From: UBA4877 sp002399345
Lineage (GTDB): Bacteria; Bacillota; Thermoanaerobacteria; Thermoanaerobacterales; UBA4877
DNA length: 64,000 bases
Direction of reading: 5' to 3'
Assembly: GCA_036752905.1 (NCBI GenBank)
Contig: DAIORT010000002.1
Coordinates: 62,001 to 126,000 of the forward strand
Shown: one piece after another, positions 49,523 through 59,394 of the stretch
How the letters are laid out: each line of letters begins with the position of its first letter
Position numbering within the stretch: position 1 is the first letter of the stretch
Position numbers and translations under genes: made by a program
Notes under the pieces: generated by a model
Seen by the model: the letters and a program-made list of their open reading frames with translations, nothing else
What the model was told of the DNA's origin: nothing
The model's database searches: none

Positions 49523-51550
49523 TTGAATAGCAGTTTAAAGATTAGGCTTATCACATGGTTTCTATTACTCTCTATAGTACCTCTGATAATTTTGGGCGGA
49601 ACGGCATATAAAATATCATATAACAATCTTTATCAGGCAAAAGTGGATACGGCAAACGCCGCAGTGGGCGGTATAAAGAATATGATTGAAAATGATTTTA
49701 TTAACATAAAATCCATGCTTGTCGGCACTGCGGGAAATAGTGAGGTCGAGAAATATATTGCGGCCTGTAATTCGGAGGATGAGGCTGCAAAAGCAAAATA
49801 CATAGAAAAAGTTAATACGTCATTCAAGGATTTTATTGGTGGATCGGACAGTAATATTATAAGCGTAGCTTTGATAGAAAGTGACGGTAAGGTAGCTGCT
49901 GATTCTTTGGGCGGGAAAAGTATAGGTAAAAGCATGAACAGAGAGTCATATTTCAGAAATATAATGAACGGGTCTGACTATGATATATCTTCTCCCGCCT
50001 CTTATCGCAGTGGTGGGAAAACTATTCCTACAATAACCATGTCGGCGCCTGTTAAAGACGGCAGCGGGCGCTGCATAGGGGTTGCAGCGGCTGCATTTAA
50101 GCTTAAACACTTTACTGTGCAATTGGACAAGTTGAAGGTGGGTAGCGGTTTTATCTCCATGGTGGACAAGAAAGGCATGATATTGTATCATAATGATGAA
50201 ACTCGGATATCCAAGCCGATGGATGGCTCGCTTTTTAAGAAATTAAGCGATAAGGACGGCCATTCCGACGAGGAGGTAGACGGGCAGCGAATGGTTGTCT
50301 TCCATGATAAGGTTCCCATGATGGATTGGATTATAGCAGGCGGCATTCCGCTTACTGATTTCACAGCCTCGAGCAGGCATATCATGCAGGTCACATTACT
50401 AAGCATAACCGGGTTTTCTATACTGTCATTTATTGTAGCTTACTTTGTGGCAAAGAAGCTATCTGATAAAGTTAATTTGGTAAAGGATGCCATGGGAAAA
50501 GCTGCTGAGGGGGATATGACGGTAAGAGCAGATATGAATTCGAGGGATGAATTCGGGGCTTTGGCCGGCAGTTTTAATCAGATGATGGATAAAATAGAAA
50601 TGCTGGTGGGCCGGGTTAAAGATGCGGCAGGTGCCGTCACGGCTACTTCGGAAGGTCTGGCCGCAGCAGGGCAGCAAGCAAGTGCTACAGTACAGGAAAT
50701 AGCCGGCCAGGCCGAGAGCGTATCTTCTTCATCCATAGCTAATGCGAGGAGCATTGTTCAGTCTAAAGATTTAACCGACTGTGTGTCATCCGGTATACAT
50801 GAGGTTGCAACCGGTACACAGCAAGCCCTCCAAAACGGTGTTCAGGGAGAAGAAAAGGCTAAAAATGCCATAAGTGTGCTGGAGGATATAATAAGTAAGG
50901 TCGGTAATATAAAACAATCGGTTGACACGACATCGGCATCTATAAATAAGCTGATGGATGTAATGAAGGAGATCACAGGTTTCACTGGTACTATAGCCGA
51001 TATAGCCGACCAGACAAACCTGCTGTCTTTAAATGCCGCCATAGAAGCGGCCAGGGCGGGAGACTCGGGCAGAGGATTTGCCGTGGTTGCCGATGAAATA
51101 AGAAAACTGGCGGGCGAGTCCAGGGATGCTACGGTGAATATTGAGAACCTGATAAAAGAAGTAGGCGTGATGGCGTCGGAGGTCACGGACAATATGGCGA
51201 GCACGGTAAGAGCTGTAGGCAATTCCGTATCTGAAGCTGGGACCGCACGAAGCAGTATCTCGGATATAATGGAAGCCATGGAGGGCATAGGAACTTCTTT
51301 ATATAGTATAGACACTGCAGTACAGGATCAGAGCTCTGCCGTTGCAGAGCTTACTGCCGCTATATCTGCCGCTACCGAAAGTATAAATAGCGAGGTAGAT
51401 AAAATAAGTGGAATATCGTCGGCCATAGAAGAACAGTCGGCTACAATGGAAGAGCTGGGAGCTACGGCAGAGGATCTATCTGCAACGGCAGACAGGTTGA
51501 ATGAAGCCATAGCTGAATTTAAAATTAAAGCATTGGGGGCAGGAAAATGA
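49523..51550 (+). CDS. Methyl-accepting chemotaxis protein
   Basis: Transmembrane receptor of 675 residues. TM1 at about 10-30 is followed by an extracellular dCache-type sensor (about 35-275, with VAAAAFKLKHF and SMVDKKGMILYHND), TM2 at about 285-310, HAMP (about 311-365) and the signalling domain with the hairpin tip DQTNLLSLNAAIEAARAGDS. The start is a TTG behind AGAGGCGATG. The stop overlaps the start of a secreted protein gene. The ligand is unknown. Confidence 0.92.
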   Translation: MNSSLKIRLITWFLLLSIVPLIILGGTAYKISYNNLYQAKVDTANAAVGGIKNMIENDFINIKSMLVGTAGNSEVEKYIAACNSEDEAAKAKYIEKVNTSFKDFIGGSDSNIISVALIESDGKVAADSLGGKSIGKSMNRESYFRNIMNGSDYDISSPASYRSGGKTIPTITMSAPVKDGSGRCIGVAAAAFKLKHFTVQLDKLKVGSGFISMVDKKGMILYHNDETRISKPMDGSLFKKLSDKDGHSDEEVDGQRMVVFHDKVPMMDWIIAGGIPLTDFTASSRHIMQVTLLSITGFSILSFIVAYFVAKKLSDKVNLVKDAMGKAAEGDMTVRADMNSRDEFGALAGSFNQMMDKIEMLVGRVKDAAGAVTATSEGLAAAGQQASATVQEIAGQAESVSSSSIANARSIVQSKDLTDCVSSGIHEVATGTQQALQNGVQGEEKAKNAISVLEDIISKVGNIKQSVDTTSASINKLMDVMKEITGFTGTIADIADQTNLLSLNAAIEAARAGDSGRGFAVVADEIRKLAGESRDATVNIENLIKEVGVMASEVTDNMASTVRAVGNSVSEAGTARSSISDIMEAMEGIGTSLYSIDTAVQDQSSAVAELTAAISAATESINSEVDKISGISSAIEEQSATMEELGATAEDLSATADRLNEAIAEFKIKALGAGK

Positions 51551-52005
51551 AAAAGAGTTTACTTATATTAGTAGGGGTATTGTTATCCTTGTCTTTAGTT
51601 GTTGGGGTGGCTTTTGCAGCCAATCCCAACCCAGGATCTGAGAATGATCCGGTTGTAACGAAAAGTTATGTGGATAAGGCCTTAAGTCAGATAAAAGATT
51701 ATGTTGACGGTCTTATATCTAACGGTGGTAGCCAGGGTTCAGGAGAAGCTTTTAAGGTTGTCGACCTTAAAAGCGGCGATACTATCACACTTAAACAGGG
51801 TACTGAGATAATACTCAGAGCAGGAAAAGCTACGATAAATTCACCGACTTCTAACGGGCTTTCAGATGTCACCGGAGGTAAGGATCTGTTAAACGGTGCG
51901 CAAATGCCTTCAAACCATCTGCTTATTGCGCCCCGATCTGATGGCAGGAGCGTAAAAGCCGGGACTACGGCAGTATTTATGGTAAGGGGTCAATATACGA
52001 AGTAA
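51547..52005 (+). CDS. Secreted protein of unknown function
   Basis: 152 residues with a clear signal peptide (hydrophobic core to about residue 22, cleavage after AFA). The mature part begins with NPGSENDPVVTKSYVDKAL, then a Gly/Ser linker and a compact domain with GTEIILRAGKA, GLSDVTGGKDL and NHLLIAPRSDGRSVK. This domain is widespread in clostridia as I recall it, but has no assigned function. The four-base overlap with the receptor gene suggests joint synthesis. Confidence 0.7.
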   Translation: MKKSLLILVGVLLSLSLVVGVAFAANPNPGSENDPVVTKSYVDKALSQIKDYVDGLISNGGSQGSGEAFKVVDLKSGDTITLKQGTEIILRAGKATINSPTSNGLSDVTGGKDLLNGAQMPSNHLLIAPRSDGRSVKAGTTAVFMVRGQYTK

Positions 52006-52011
52006 ACTATA

Positions 52012-52039
52012 AGCCGCATTAGATGCGGCTATTTTTTTT
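52012..52039 (+). terminator. Terminator of the receptor/secreted-protein operon
   Basis: AGCCGCAT/ATGCGGCT stem with a three-base loop and a run of eight T. Confidence 0.85.
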
Positions 52040-52185
52040 ATTAGGCAAACCGGAAAATAGTATGTCACATTACTACAATAGTTTAGCAAATAATATATTG
52101 ATTTAAGTATTTTTTTAGATTGTATGACATATTAATGTGAATGTGCTATTATATATATAAATATTAAAGCCAAGGGGGTATTAAT

Positions 52186-54543
52186 ATGTCATATAAACAC
52201 AAATACATAAAATGGTTTGATGAAATTGATAAAAATGATGTATCAATAGTAGGCGGTAAGGGTGCAAATTTAGGAGAATTAACACAAGCTGGTATAAGTG
52301 TACCGCCCGGATTTTGCATAACGGCGCAGGCCTATAAGGACTTTATATCAAAGGCGGGATTGGGAGATAAAATTAAAAATAAAATTGATAAATTAGATGT
52401 GGAAGACTCTGAGGAATTACAAAAGAGGAGTGCTGAGATAAGGGATATTATCAATGATGCACCCATGATAGAAGAAATAAAAGAAGAAATAGAGGGTGCA
52501 TATAAGGAATTTAGTAAAAAGACAGGAATTAAAAATCCATATGTTGCCGTAAGAAGTTCGGCTACAGCTGAAGATTTACCCGAAGCCTCTTTTGCTGGCC
52601 AGCAGGATACATATCTTCATGTGGCCAAGATAGACGAAGTGTTGAAATACACTAAAAAATGCTGGGCATCTCTTTGGACTGCGAGGGCAATTTACTATAG
52701 GGAAAGGCAAAAATTTGATCATTTCCAGGTTTCATTAAGTGCTGTTATTCAGCTGATGGTCAACAGTGAAAAATCCGGCGTAATGTTTACGGCAAATCCC
52801 ATAACAAACGATACCAATCAATTAATGATTAACGCTAGTTGGGGGCTGGGCGAAGCGATAGTTTCGGGAACGGTTACACCTGATGAGTATATTCTTGATA
52901 AGACCAATAAAAAAGTAATAGAAAAGCATATATCTGAAAAGAACGTAATGATAGTTGATAATGAAAAAGAAAGCGGAATAGTAGAGGTAAGGGTTTCCGA
53001 TTTCCTTGGAAACGATTTTGTAAATAAGCAGTGTCTTACTGAGCAGGAGATAAATGAGCTGGCGGATTACGGCTTGAAGATTGAAAAACTTTATGGATCC
53101 TGCGAGGACATTGAATGGGGATTTGATAAGGATACAAAGAGTCTGTATATACTACAGGCCAGGCCTATAACCACATTGAAATGTACAGAGAAAAAGGAGC
53201 TTAAGGTACTTGCCAAAGGGTTGTCGGCCTCACCGGGAATAATAAGCGGCAATGTACGGAGTATCTCGGATGTCAGCGAGCTCTCAAAAATAAAGGACGG
53301 GGACGTATTGGTAACGGTGATGACCAATCCGGACATGGTGCCAGCCATGAAAAAAGCGTGCGCGGTGGTCACCGATGAAGGAGGGAGAACATGTCATGCG
53401 GCCATCGTCTCGCGAGAACTGGGGATACCATGCATAGTTGGGACTAAAAAGGCTACGCATATTCTTAAAGACGGAATGAAGATAACAATAGATGCAACGC
53501 GGGGAATCGTGTATGAAGGCGAAGTAATGAGTGATGAAAAAGAGAGCATGGAGGGAGAGGGCAAATCAAACCTTGACACCACCGCATTAAATAAGTTAGC
53601 GTATCAGCTTGCCCCCGTTACGGCTACCAAAATCTATATGAATCTGGGTGAGCCTTCCATCATAAATAAATATAAGGATCTGCCTTTTGACGGGATAGGG
53701 CTTATGAGAACGGAGTTTATATTTACTAACATGATAGGGATCCATCCCATGTATTTGGTTAAAACAAATCAAGGCCAAATACTTATCGATAAGATGGCGG
53801 AAGGAATAACCAAGGTCGCCCAGCCGATATATCCAAAGCCCATTGTAGTGAGATTCAGTGATTTCAGGACCAATGAATTCAGAGGATTAAAAGGTGGAGA
53901 TGAAGTGGAGCCGATAGAAAATAATCCAATGATCGGGTGGAGGGGTGTATCCCGCTACATATCTCCCGAATATGAACAGGGTTTCAGGCTGGAATGCAGA
54001 GCACTCAAAAAAGTAAGGGATGAATATGGCCTGACAAATGTTTGGGCTATGCTCCCCTTTGTCAGAACCACATGGGAACTTAAGAAGGTTAAGGACATAA
54101 TGGCATCCGAAGGGCTGGCACAAAGCAATAACTTTAAATTGTGGATAATGGCGGAGGTCCCTTCGGTGGTGTTTGAAGCAGAAGAGTTTGCACAAATGGT
54201 AGACGGTTTTAGCATAGGCAGCAATGATCTTACGCAGCTTATAATGGGAGCAGACAGAGACTCTGGCATACTCAGCAATATGGGCTATTTTGACGAAAGG
54301 AATGCGGCGGTAAAGAAGGCCATTACAATATTAATCAAAGCCACACACAAATATGGAAAGACAATATCCATATGCGGGCAGGCTCCCTCGCAGTATCCGG
54401 AATTTGCCGAGTTTTTGGTTCAACAAGGTATAGACAGCATGAGCGTTAACCCGGACACGATTACCTATACACGCAGGTTGGTTGCTTCAGCTGAGCAGAG
54501 AATCCTTCTCAAGAAGGCAAGAATAGAAAATAAAGAACTGTAA
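52186..54543 (+). CDS. ppsA: Phosphoenolpyruvate synthase
   Basis: Converts pyruvate and ATP to PEP, AMP and phosphate for gluconeogenesis. It is 785 residues. The ATP-grasp domain (VGGKGANLGELTQAGI, AVRSSATAEDLPEASFAGQQ) is followed by the phosphohistidine domain (GGRTCHAAIVSRELGIPCIVG region) and the PEP/pyruvate barrel (GLMRTEFIF, FSIGSNDLTQLIMGADRDS). The long spacing and domain order match PpsA rather than pyruvate phosphate dikinase. AAGGGGG ribosome site; monocistronic. Confidence 0.94.
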   Translation: MSYKHKYIKWFDEIDKNDVSIVGGKGANLGELTQAGISVPPGFCITAQAYKDFISKAGLGDKIKNKIDKLDVEDSEELQKRSAEIRDIINDAPMIEEIKEEIEGAYKEFSKKTGIKNPYVAVRSSATAEDLPEASFAGQQDTYLHVAKIDEVLKYTKKCWASLWTARAIYYRERQKFDHFQVSLSAVIQLMVNSEKSGVMFTANPITNDTNQLMINASWGLGEAIVSGTVTPDEYILDKTNKKVIEKHISEKNVMIVDNEKESGIVEVRVSDFLGNDFVNKQCLTEQEINELADYGLKIEKLYGSCEDIEWGFDKDTKSLYILQARPITTLKCTEKKELKVLAKGLSASPGIISGNVRSISDVSELSKIKDGDVLVTVMTNPDMVPAMKKACAVVTDEGGRTCHAAIVSRELGIPCIVGTKKATHILKDGMKITIDATRGIVYEGEVMSDEKESMEGEGKSNLDTTALNKLAYQLAPVTATKIYMNLGEPSIINKYKDLPFDGIGLMRTEFIFTNMIGIHPMYLVKTNQGQILIDKMAEGITKVAQPIYPKPIVVRFSDFRTNEFRGLKGGDEVEPIENNPMIGWRGVSRYISPEYEQGFRLECRALKKVRDEYGLTNVWAMLPFVRTTWELKKVKDIMASEGLAQSNNFKLWIMAEVPSVVFEAEEFAQMVDGFSIGSNDLTQLIMGADRDSGILSNMGYFDERNAAVKKAITILIKATHKYGKTISICGQAPSQYPEFAEFLVQQGIDSMSVNPDTITYTRRLVASAEQRILLKKARIENKEL

Positions 54544-54580
54544 TAAATAAAATCCGAATAACTTAATATAATTTATTAAA

Positions 54581-54608
54581 TAGCTGCACCTTAGGTGCAG
54601 CTATTTTC
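54581..54608 (+). terminator. Terminator of ppsA
   Basis: TAGCTGCACC/GGTGCAGCTA 10 bp stem with a three-base loop, then TTTTCG. Confidence 0.75.
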
Positions 54609-54624
54609 GTTACGTTTAATTAAC

Positions 54625-54653
54625 TTGAAAGGCAGATTGATATATAATATACT
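54625..54653 (+). promoter_or_regulatory. Sigma-A promoter of the DUF5693-csaB operon
   Basis: TTGAAA at 54625-54630 and TATACT at 54648-54653 with a 17 bp spacer. Confidence 0.65.
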
Positions 54654-54689
54654 TAGCTTATGTAATATTTTGCTTAAGGAGATGAACCG

Positions 54690-56675
54690 ATGAAAAACAA
54701 GTTATTTATATGGATAATGATCATATCATGCATCGCAGCACTATTTGCAGGATACGATAGGTACAAGGTAGAGAATGGTTATAAAAATATAGAGATAACC
54801 GGAGATCTGGATGCTTTAAGTGATTTAGCTGATTATGGCAATATGAATGTGAAAAATATCCTTAAGGATTATAAAAATAAAGGAATGAACTCGATATCGG
54901 TTAATGAGGTTAATCTGAAGAAATTGCAGGACAAAGGCAAGGCTTCATATATGAGCTTATCCGACGCATCGGCAATGGGTATGACCTCGGATAATGCCGC
55001 ATTGAAAGATGTTTTGAAAAAAGCAGATGGATTTTTGCCTAATTCCGTTGTGGTAATAACTGAGGACAAGGATACGGCCGGGTTTCTTTCAGAAGGGCTG
55101 GCCAAGAGATACAAGGATGTCATATACGATGCCTCAGGCGGTCTTTCTGTTTTTGCGTTTAATAAACCTTTGCAGGAAGTGGAGATCAACGGCCTGGGTT
55201 TTGACACCGCGGACTTTGATATGGTAAAGTCTGCAGGCTTGATACCGGTAGCCAGGATAGAAAATTATAATAATCTCAATGACTCCGGTATTGATGACTA
55301 TATGGACATGATCCAAAAGTATAACATAGACCAGGTGGTCTTCGGCCGGGATGAGGTACTGGGTAATGAAGATAAGATAGATTATGCGGCTGAGAGATTT
55401 AAAGAAGAGGGCATAACCACAGGTATTATTGAACTACCGGTAGACAGGAATTATGAGACCCAGGAAGGTATGAATATGTTTGCCAAGCAGACGGATTATA
55501 AGGCGTTTAAGCTTTTCAGTCTGTCGGGCAGGGAAATGGCTGCATATGATAAGACGGAGATAGCGGACAAGTGGTACCGTGCTGTTTTAGACAGAAATGT
55601 AAGGATGGTATATGTACGTCCGGAAATAAGGACGTATAAGACAGCCGCATTCAACGTGCGGTTTTATGGCGGTACCATTGATTTATTTAAGGGATATATG
55701 AATGATATAGGTGAGGATCTTGGTGAAATAGTGCCGATGAGTGAGTTGCATACTCCGTGGATCCTTCAGGCTATAATAGGTTTGGGCGTAGTTGCCGGCA
55801 GCATTATGCTTTTAAATACCCTTGTGTCTCTAACAGGTAAAGCAGCTTATAGCCTGATGGCGTTAGGAGCTGTTATAACCTTCGGGACACTCTACAGCAA
55901 ATTTTTCGATTTGGGCATTAAAGCTTTGGCCCTGGTCTCCTCCGTAGTATTTCCTGCATTAGCTATTGCGTATGTAATGAAGGTATGTGAAGAAAAACGA
56001 GGCTCATTTATCAGTTACACTTTGAAGAATTTCTTAAAGGCATCGCTTATATCGGCTGCGGGTGCATTGTACATAGCTGCTATTATGGCAGACAGCAAAT
56101 ATCTATTGAAGCTGGATTATTTCAGAGGGGTTAAACTGTCTTTTATAGGTCCGTTGCTTTATTTCTTGATTTTGTATTTTGTACGGTATTTTAGGCAAGA
56201 CTTAAGTATTAAGGACAGAGTAGTCTACGTGCTTAAACTTAATGTCAAAATATGGTATGTTGTTGTTTTGGCCATAGCTTTTGTCGTGGTGTTTGTATAT
56301 CTTTCCCGGACAGGCAATAACCCTGCCATGGGTGTTAGCAGCGTGGAACTTAAGCTGCGTTCTATTCTTGAACATGTTTTGGTGGCCCGGCCGCGTGAGA
56401 AGGAGTTTCTCATAGGTTATCCGGCTCTCATTCTTATGCTTAGTTTCGTATATTACGGATTTAGAAAAGGATGGAGGCTGGTGTGGGGTTTGTTCGCCTC
56501 AATAGGGCAGCTTTCTTTGGTAAATACATTCAGTCACCTCCGGGCACCACTCGGTATATCCATACTCAGAACGGTATATGGAATAATTTTGGGAATAGCT
56601 GTAGGCTTCATTTACTTTGCAATATTTAAATATTTCCTTGGTTTAATCAAGAAGAAATGGGGTGTAGACGCTTGA
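54690..56675 (+). CDS. DUF5693 family membrane protein
   Basis: 661 residues. An N-terminal signal anchor precedes an extracellular region (about 30-350) and then eight or so membrane helices (about 355-655). It is recognised mainly by layout and its place directly before csaB, where DUF5693 proteins usually lie. Function unknown; a role in cell-wall polymer assembly or modification fits the neighbour. The stop overlaps the csaB start by four bases (TTGA). Confidence 0.75.
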   Translation: MKNKLFIWIMIISCIAALFAGYDRYKVENGYKNIEITGDLDALSDLADYGNMNVKNILKDYKNKGMNSISVNEVNLKKLQDKGKASYMSLSDASAMGMTSDNAALKDVLKKADGFLPNSVVVITEDKDTAGFLSEGLAKRYKDVIYDASGGLSVFAFNKPLQEVEINGLGFDTADFDMVKSAGLIPVARIENYNNLNDSGIDDYMDMIQKYNIDQVVFGRDEVLGNEDKIDYAAERFKEEGITTGIIELPVDRNYETQEGMNMFAKQTDYKAFKLFSLSGREMAAYDKTEIADKWYRAVLDRNVRMVYVRPEIRTYKTAAFNVRFYGGTIDLFKGYMNDIGEDLGEIVPMSELHTPWILQAIIGLGVVAGSIMLLNTLVSLTGKAAYSLMALGAVITFGTLYSKFFDLGIKALALVSSVVFPALAIAYVMKVCEEKRGSFISYTLKNFLKASLISAAGALYIAAIMADSKYLLKLDYFRGVKLSFIGPLLYFLILYFVRYFRQDLSIKDRVVYVLKLNVKIWYVVVLAIAFVVVFVYLSRTGNNPAMGVSSVELKLRSILEHVLVARPREKEFLIGYPALILMLSFVYYGFRKGWRLVWGLFASIGQLSLVNTFSHLRAPLGISILRTVYGIILGIAVGFIYFAIFKYFLGLIKKKWGVDA

Positions 56676-58486
56676 AAAGTGTTCTTATATCCGGCTATTA
56701 TGGTTTTGACAACCTGGGAGACGAGGCAGTACTGCTTTCTATAGTTAATACGCTAAAGAACTCTGATAAAGACCTGCAAATAACGGTTCTTTCGGAGAAT
56801 CCCGAAGTAACGGAAAAACGATACGGGGTAAAATCAGTGAAACGGACCGGTTTTTTTGATGTGCTTAAGGCGGTGCGCACCTGCGACCTCCTTATAAGCG
56901 GCGGAGGAAGCCTGCTTCAGGATGTAACCAGCAGGGCCAGCCTGTTTTACTATCTTGCCATTCTGTTTATGGGGATAGTTTTCAGGAAAAAAGTAATGGT
57001 ATATGGCCAGGGAATCGGACCCCTTACTAATAAAACAGATATTAAGATGGTATCCTTTATATTAAAGAAGGTAAATTTGATTACATTGAGGGATAACTCT
57101 TCCCAGGAACTCTTGAAGAGTATGGGCATAGAGAATAATATCCATGTAACCGCGGATCCTGTATTTTGTCTTAAAAAGCCTGAGCAGACCGGCGCAAAGA
57201 TGCTTCTTGAAAGCGAAGGCATATCCGATAATTTTATATTGGTGTCCGTACGGAACTGGTACAATAATGAACTTTTTAGGGTTGAGATGGCAAAGGCTCT
57301 GGATATTATTTATCAGAATACGGGAACGGAGATAGTATTTTGCCCGTTTCATCAGTCCGATATAGAAGAATGCAATGCAATAGCCGATTTTATGAAGTGC
57401 CCAAAGCATATATTGCGCAGGGTGTATAATCCGGAGGATATGCTGGGCATAGTTTCACTTTGCAAAATGGTGATCGGTATGAGGCTTCATTCTCTTATAT
57501 TCGGAGCATTGGTAGGTTGCCCAGTGGAGGGAATTTCCTATGATCCCAAGATTGACGGATTTTTAAAGGATATAGGTCTTATGCCTGTGGGCAATGTTAG
57601 AAGTGTTACCGCCGAGCAGATAGCAGACTATGCCGAAGGGTTATGGACAAAAAGGGATAAAGCGATAAAAGAAATAGAGGACAGAACCGAAAAATTAAGG
57701 CAAAAGGCTGCAGAAAATGGGAAATTAGCTTTATCACTTATTTACGGCACAGAGAAACCGGAATCAGGGGTACTGGGAGTGAGGGTAGACAATGTCACCA
57801 TGAAGGATGCTTATAGCAGGGTGTTTAATTTCGTGCAGGATGGGGGGCGCCATGTGGTTTATACCCCCAATGCAGAAATCATCATGTTGGCCCACAAAGA
57901 CAGTGGTCTCAAAAATATTTTAAATTCATCCGATCTGAATGTCCCCGACGGTATAGGTGTCGTTATGGCAGCAAAGATTTATGGCTACAAAATAAAGGAG
58001 AGGGTTGCGGGTGTAGATCTTTTAAATTATATCTGCAAAAGTGCACCGCGGTATGGTCACAGGATATATTTCTTGGGCGGAAAACCGGGGATTGCCGGCA
58101 AGGCGGCGGAAGAAGCTGTATCTAAATATGGCAACATTAAGTTTGTCGGGACACATGACGGCTATTTTGACAATGAAGAAGAGAAACACATTATAGAGGA
58201 TATAAATAGTGGATATGTAGATTTTTTGTTTGTGGGTCTTGGAGCTCCCAAGCAGGAAATATGGATTCATGAGCATACCGACATTAAAGCTAAGGTTATT
58301 ATGGGAGTAGGGGGAAGCTTTGATGTACTGGCCGGTACGGTAAAGCGTGCTCCGGCGACATTTCAGCGGTTGGGTCTGGAGTGGCTGTATCGTCTAATCA
58401 AGGAACCGCGGAGATTTAAAAGGATGCTTAATCTTCCTGCTTTTATGATTACAGTATTAAGAGAGAAGATGATTAGTAGGAAATGA
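56672..58486 (+). CDS. CsaB polysaccharide pyruvyl transferase fused to WecG/TagA/CpsF glycosyltransferase
   Basis: 604 residues in two complete enzymes. Residues 1 to about 360 form a CsaB-type pyruvyl transferase (SVLISGYYGFDNLGDEAVLL, CDLLISGGGSLLQDVTS, VMVYGQGIGPL, VIGMRLHSLIFGAL) that adds pyruvate to secondary cell-wall polymer. Residues about 375-604 form a WecG/TagA glycosyltransferase (VYTPNAEIIMLAHKD, LNVPDGIGVVMAA, DFLFVGLGAPKQEIWIHEH, GGSFDVLAGTVKRAP), which adds N-acetylmannosamine-type sugars to lipid-linked intermediates. The TTG at 56672 (GGGGTG site) gives the usual CsaB N-terminus; an ATG at 56657 is the alternative. No frameshift separates the halves. Confidence 0.88.
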   Translation: MKSVLISGYYGFDNLGDEAVLLSIVNTLKNSDKDLQITVLSENPEVTEKRYGVKSVKRTGFFDVLKAVRTCDLLISGGGSLLQDVTSRASLFYYLAILFMGIVFRKKVMVYGQGIGPLTNKTDIKMVSFILKKVNLITLRDNSSQELLKSMGIENNIHVTADPVFCLKKPEQTGAKMLLESEGISDNFILVSVRNWYNNELFRVEMAKALDIIYQNTGTEIVFCPFHQSDIEECNAIADFMKCPKHILRRVYNPEDMLGIVSLCKMVIGMRLHSLIFGALVGCPVEGISYDPKIDGFLKDIGLMPVGNVRSVTAEQIADYAEGLWTKRDKAIKEIEDRTEKLRQKAAENGKLALSLIYGTEKPESGVLGVRVDNVTMKDAYSRVFNFVQDGGRHVVYTPNAEIIMLAHKDSGLKNILNSSDLNVPDGIGVVMAAKIYGYKIKERVAGVDLLNYICKSAPRYGHRIYFLGGKPGIAGKAAEEAVSKYGNIKFVGTHDGYFDNEEEKHIIEDINSGYVDFLFVGLGAPKQEIWIHEHTDIKAKVIMGVGGSFDVLAGTVKRAPATFQRLGLEWLYRLIKEPRRFKRMLNLPAFMITVLREKMISRK

Positions 58487-59319
58487 ACAAGGATACAATA
58501 AAAGATTATATTGGTGTTACAATTGGGGTGCTGTTCATGACGCTGTCTCTTAATATGTTTCTTACACCCAATGATATTGCACCGGGTGGTATAAACGGTC
58601 TGGCCATTGTTTTGCACAGCGGCACCGGATGGCCTGTCGGGGTTTTGACCCTGGCGTTTAATATTCCTTTGTTTGTTATTTCCATTTTTATTCTGGGCAC
58701 TCATTTTGGTGTAAAGACCTTATATGCCACTGTTCTTTTAGGAATTACCATAGACCTTATGTCCTTCTTGCCTGTTCTTACCCATGATGATCTTTTAGCC
58801 GGAGTTTACGGTGGGATGCTCATGGGTGTGGGACTTGGAATTATATTTAGGTGTAATGCCACCACGGGAGGTACGGATCTCGTGGCCGCTATAATAAAGC
58901 ATTATTTTCCGCATCTGTCTATGGGGACCATGCTCTTGATTTTGGATACAATAATCATAGTAATGGCGGGTTTTGCATTTACAGCAGAGCTTGCGCTGTA
59001 TGCACTGGCGTCCGATGCCATTGCCGTATGGGTAGTAGACCTGATACAAGAGGGTGCTAATGAATACAGGGCTGCCTATGTGATATCCGGTCATGGTGAC
59101 GATATAGAAACGGCGATTATGTCAAAGATGGAGAGAGGTGTGACGTCGTTTAATGGAAGGGGAGCTTATACCAACCAGGATAAGAAAGTGCTCTTTTGCG
59201 TAATACAAAAAAAAGAAATAACTCAGTTTAAAGAGATTATTAGAGGTATAGACCCCACTGCTTTTGTTGTTATATTCCAGGCCCATGAGATAATGGGTGA
59301 AGGGTTTGAGGAAATATAG
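58483..59319 (+). CDS. YitT family membrane protein
   Basis: 278 residues with five helices (DUF161: TLSLNMFLTPNDIAPGGING and FRCNATTGGTDLVAAI) and a C-terminal soluble DUF2179 domain (AAYVISGHGDDIETAIM, then ISQF-type motif and FVVIFQAHEIMGEGF). Function unknown. The ATG overlaps the end of the csaB-tagA gene, so it belongs to that operon. Confidence 0.9.
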   Translation: MNKDTIKDYIGVTIGVLFMTLSLNMFLTPNDIAPGGINGLAIVLHSGTGWPVGVLTLAFNIPLFVISIFILGTHFGVKTLYATVLLGITIDLMSFLPVLTHDDLLAGVYGGMLMGVGLGIIFRCNATTGGTDLVAAIIKHYFPHLSMGTMLLILDTIIIVMAGFAFTAELALYALASDAIAVWVVDLIQEGANEYRAAYVISGHGDDIETAIMSKMERGVTSFNGRGAYTNQDKKVLFCVIQKKEITQFKEIIRGIDPTAFVVIFQAHEIMGEGFEEI

Positions 59320-59334
59320 AGGTTAAGGTATAAT
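59306..59334 (+). promoter_or_regulatory. Sigma-A promoter of trxB
   Basis: TTGAGG at 59306-59311 and TATAAT at 59329-59334 with a 17 bp spacer; the -35 box lies inside the end of the yitT gene. Confidence 0.55.
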
Positions 59335-59394
59335 ATAAGTGTTTTATTAAATAGTCAAAAGCATAGTTATATCTAATAGAGGGGGAGGGTGCAA

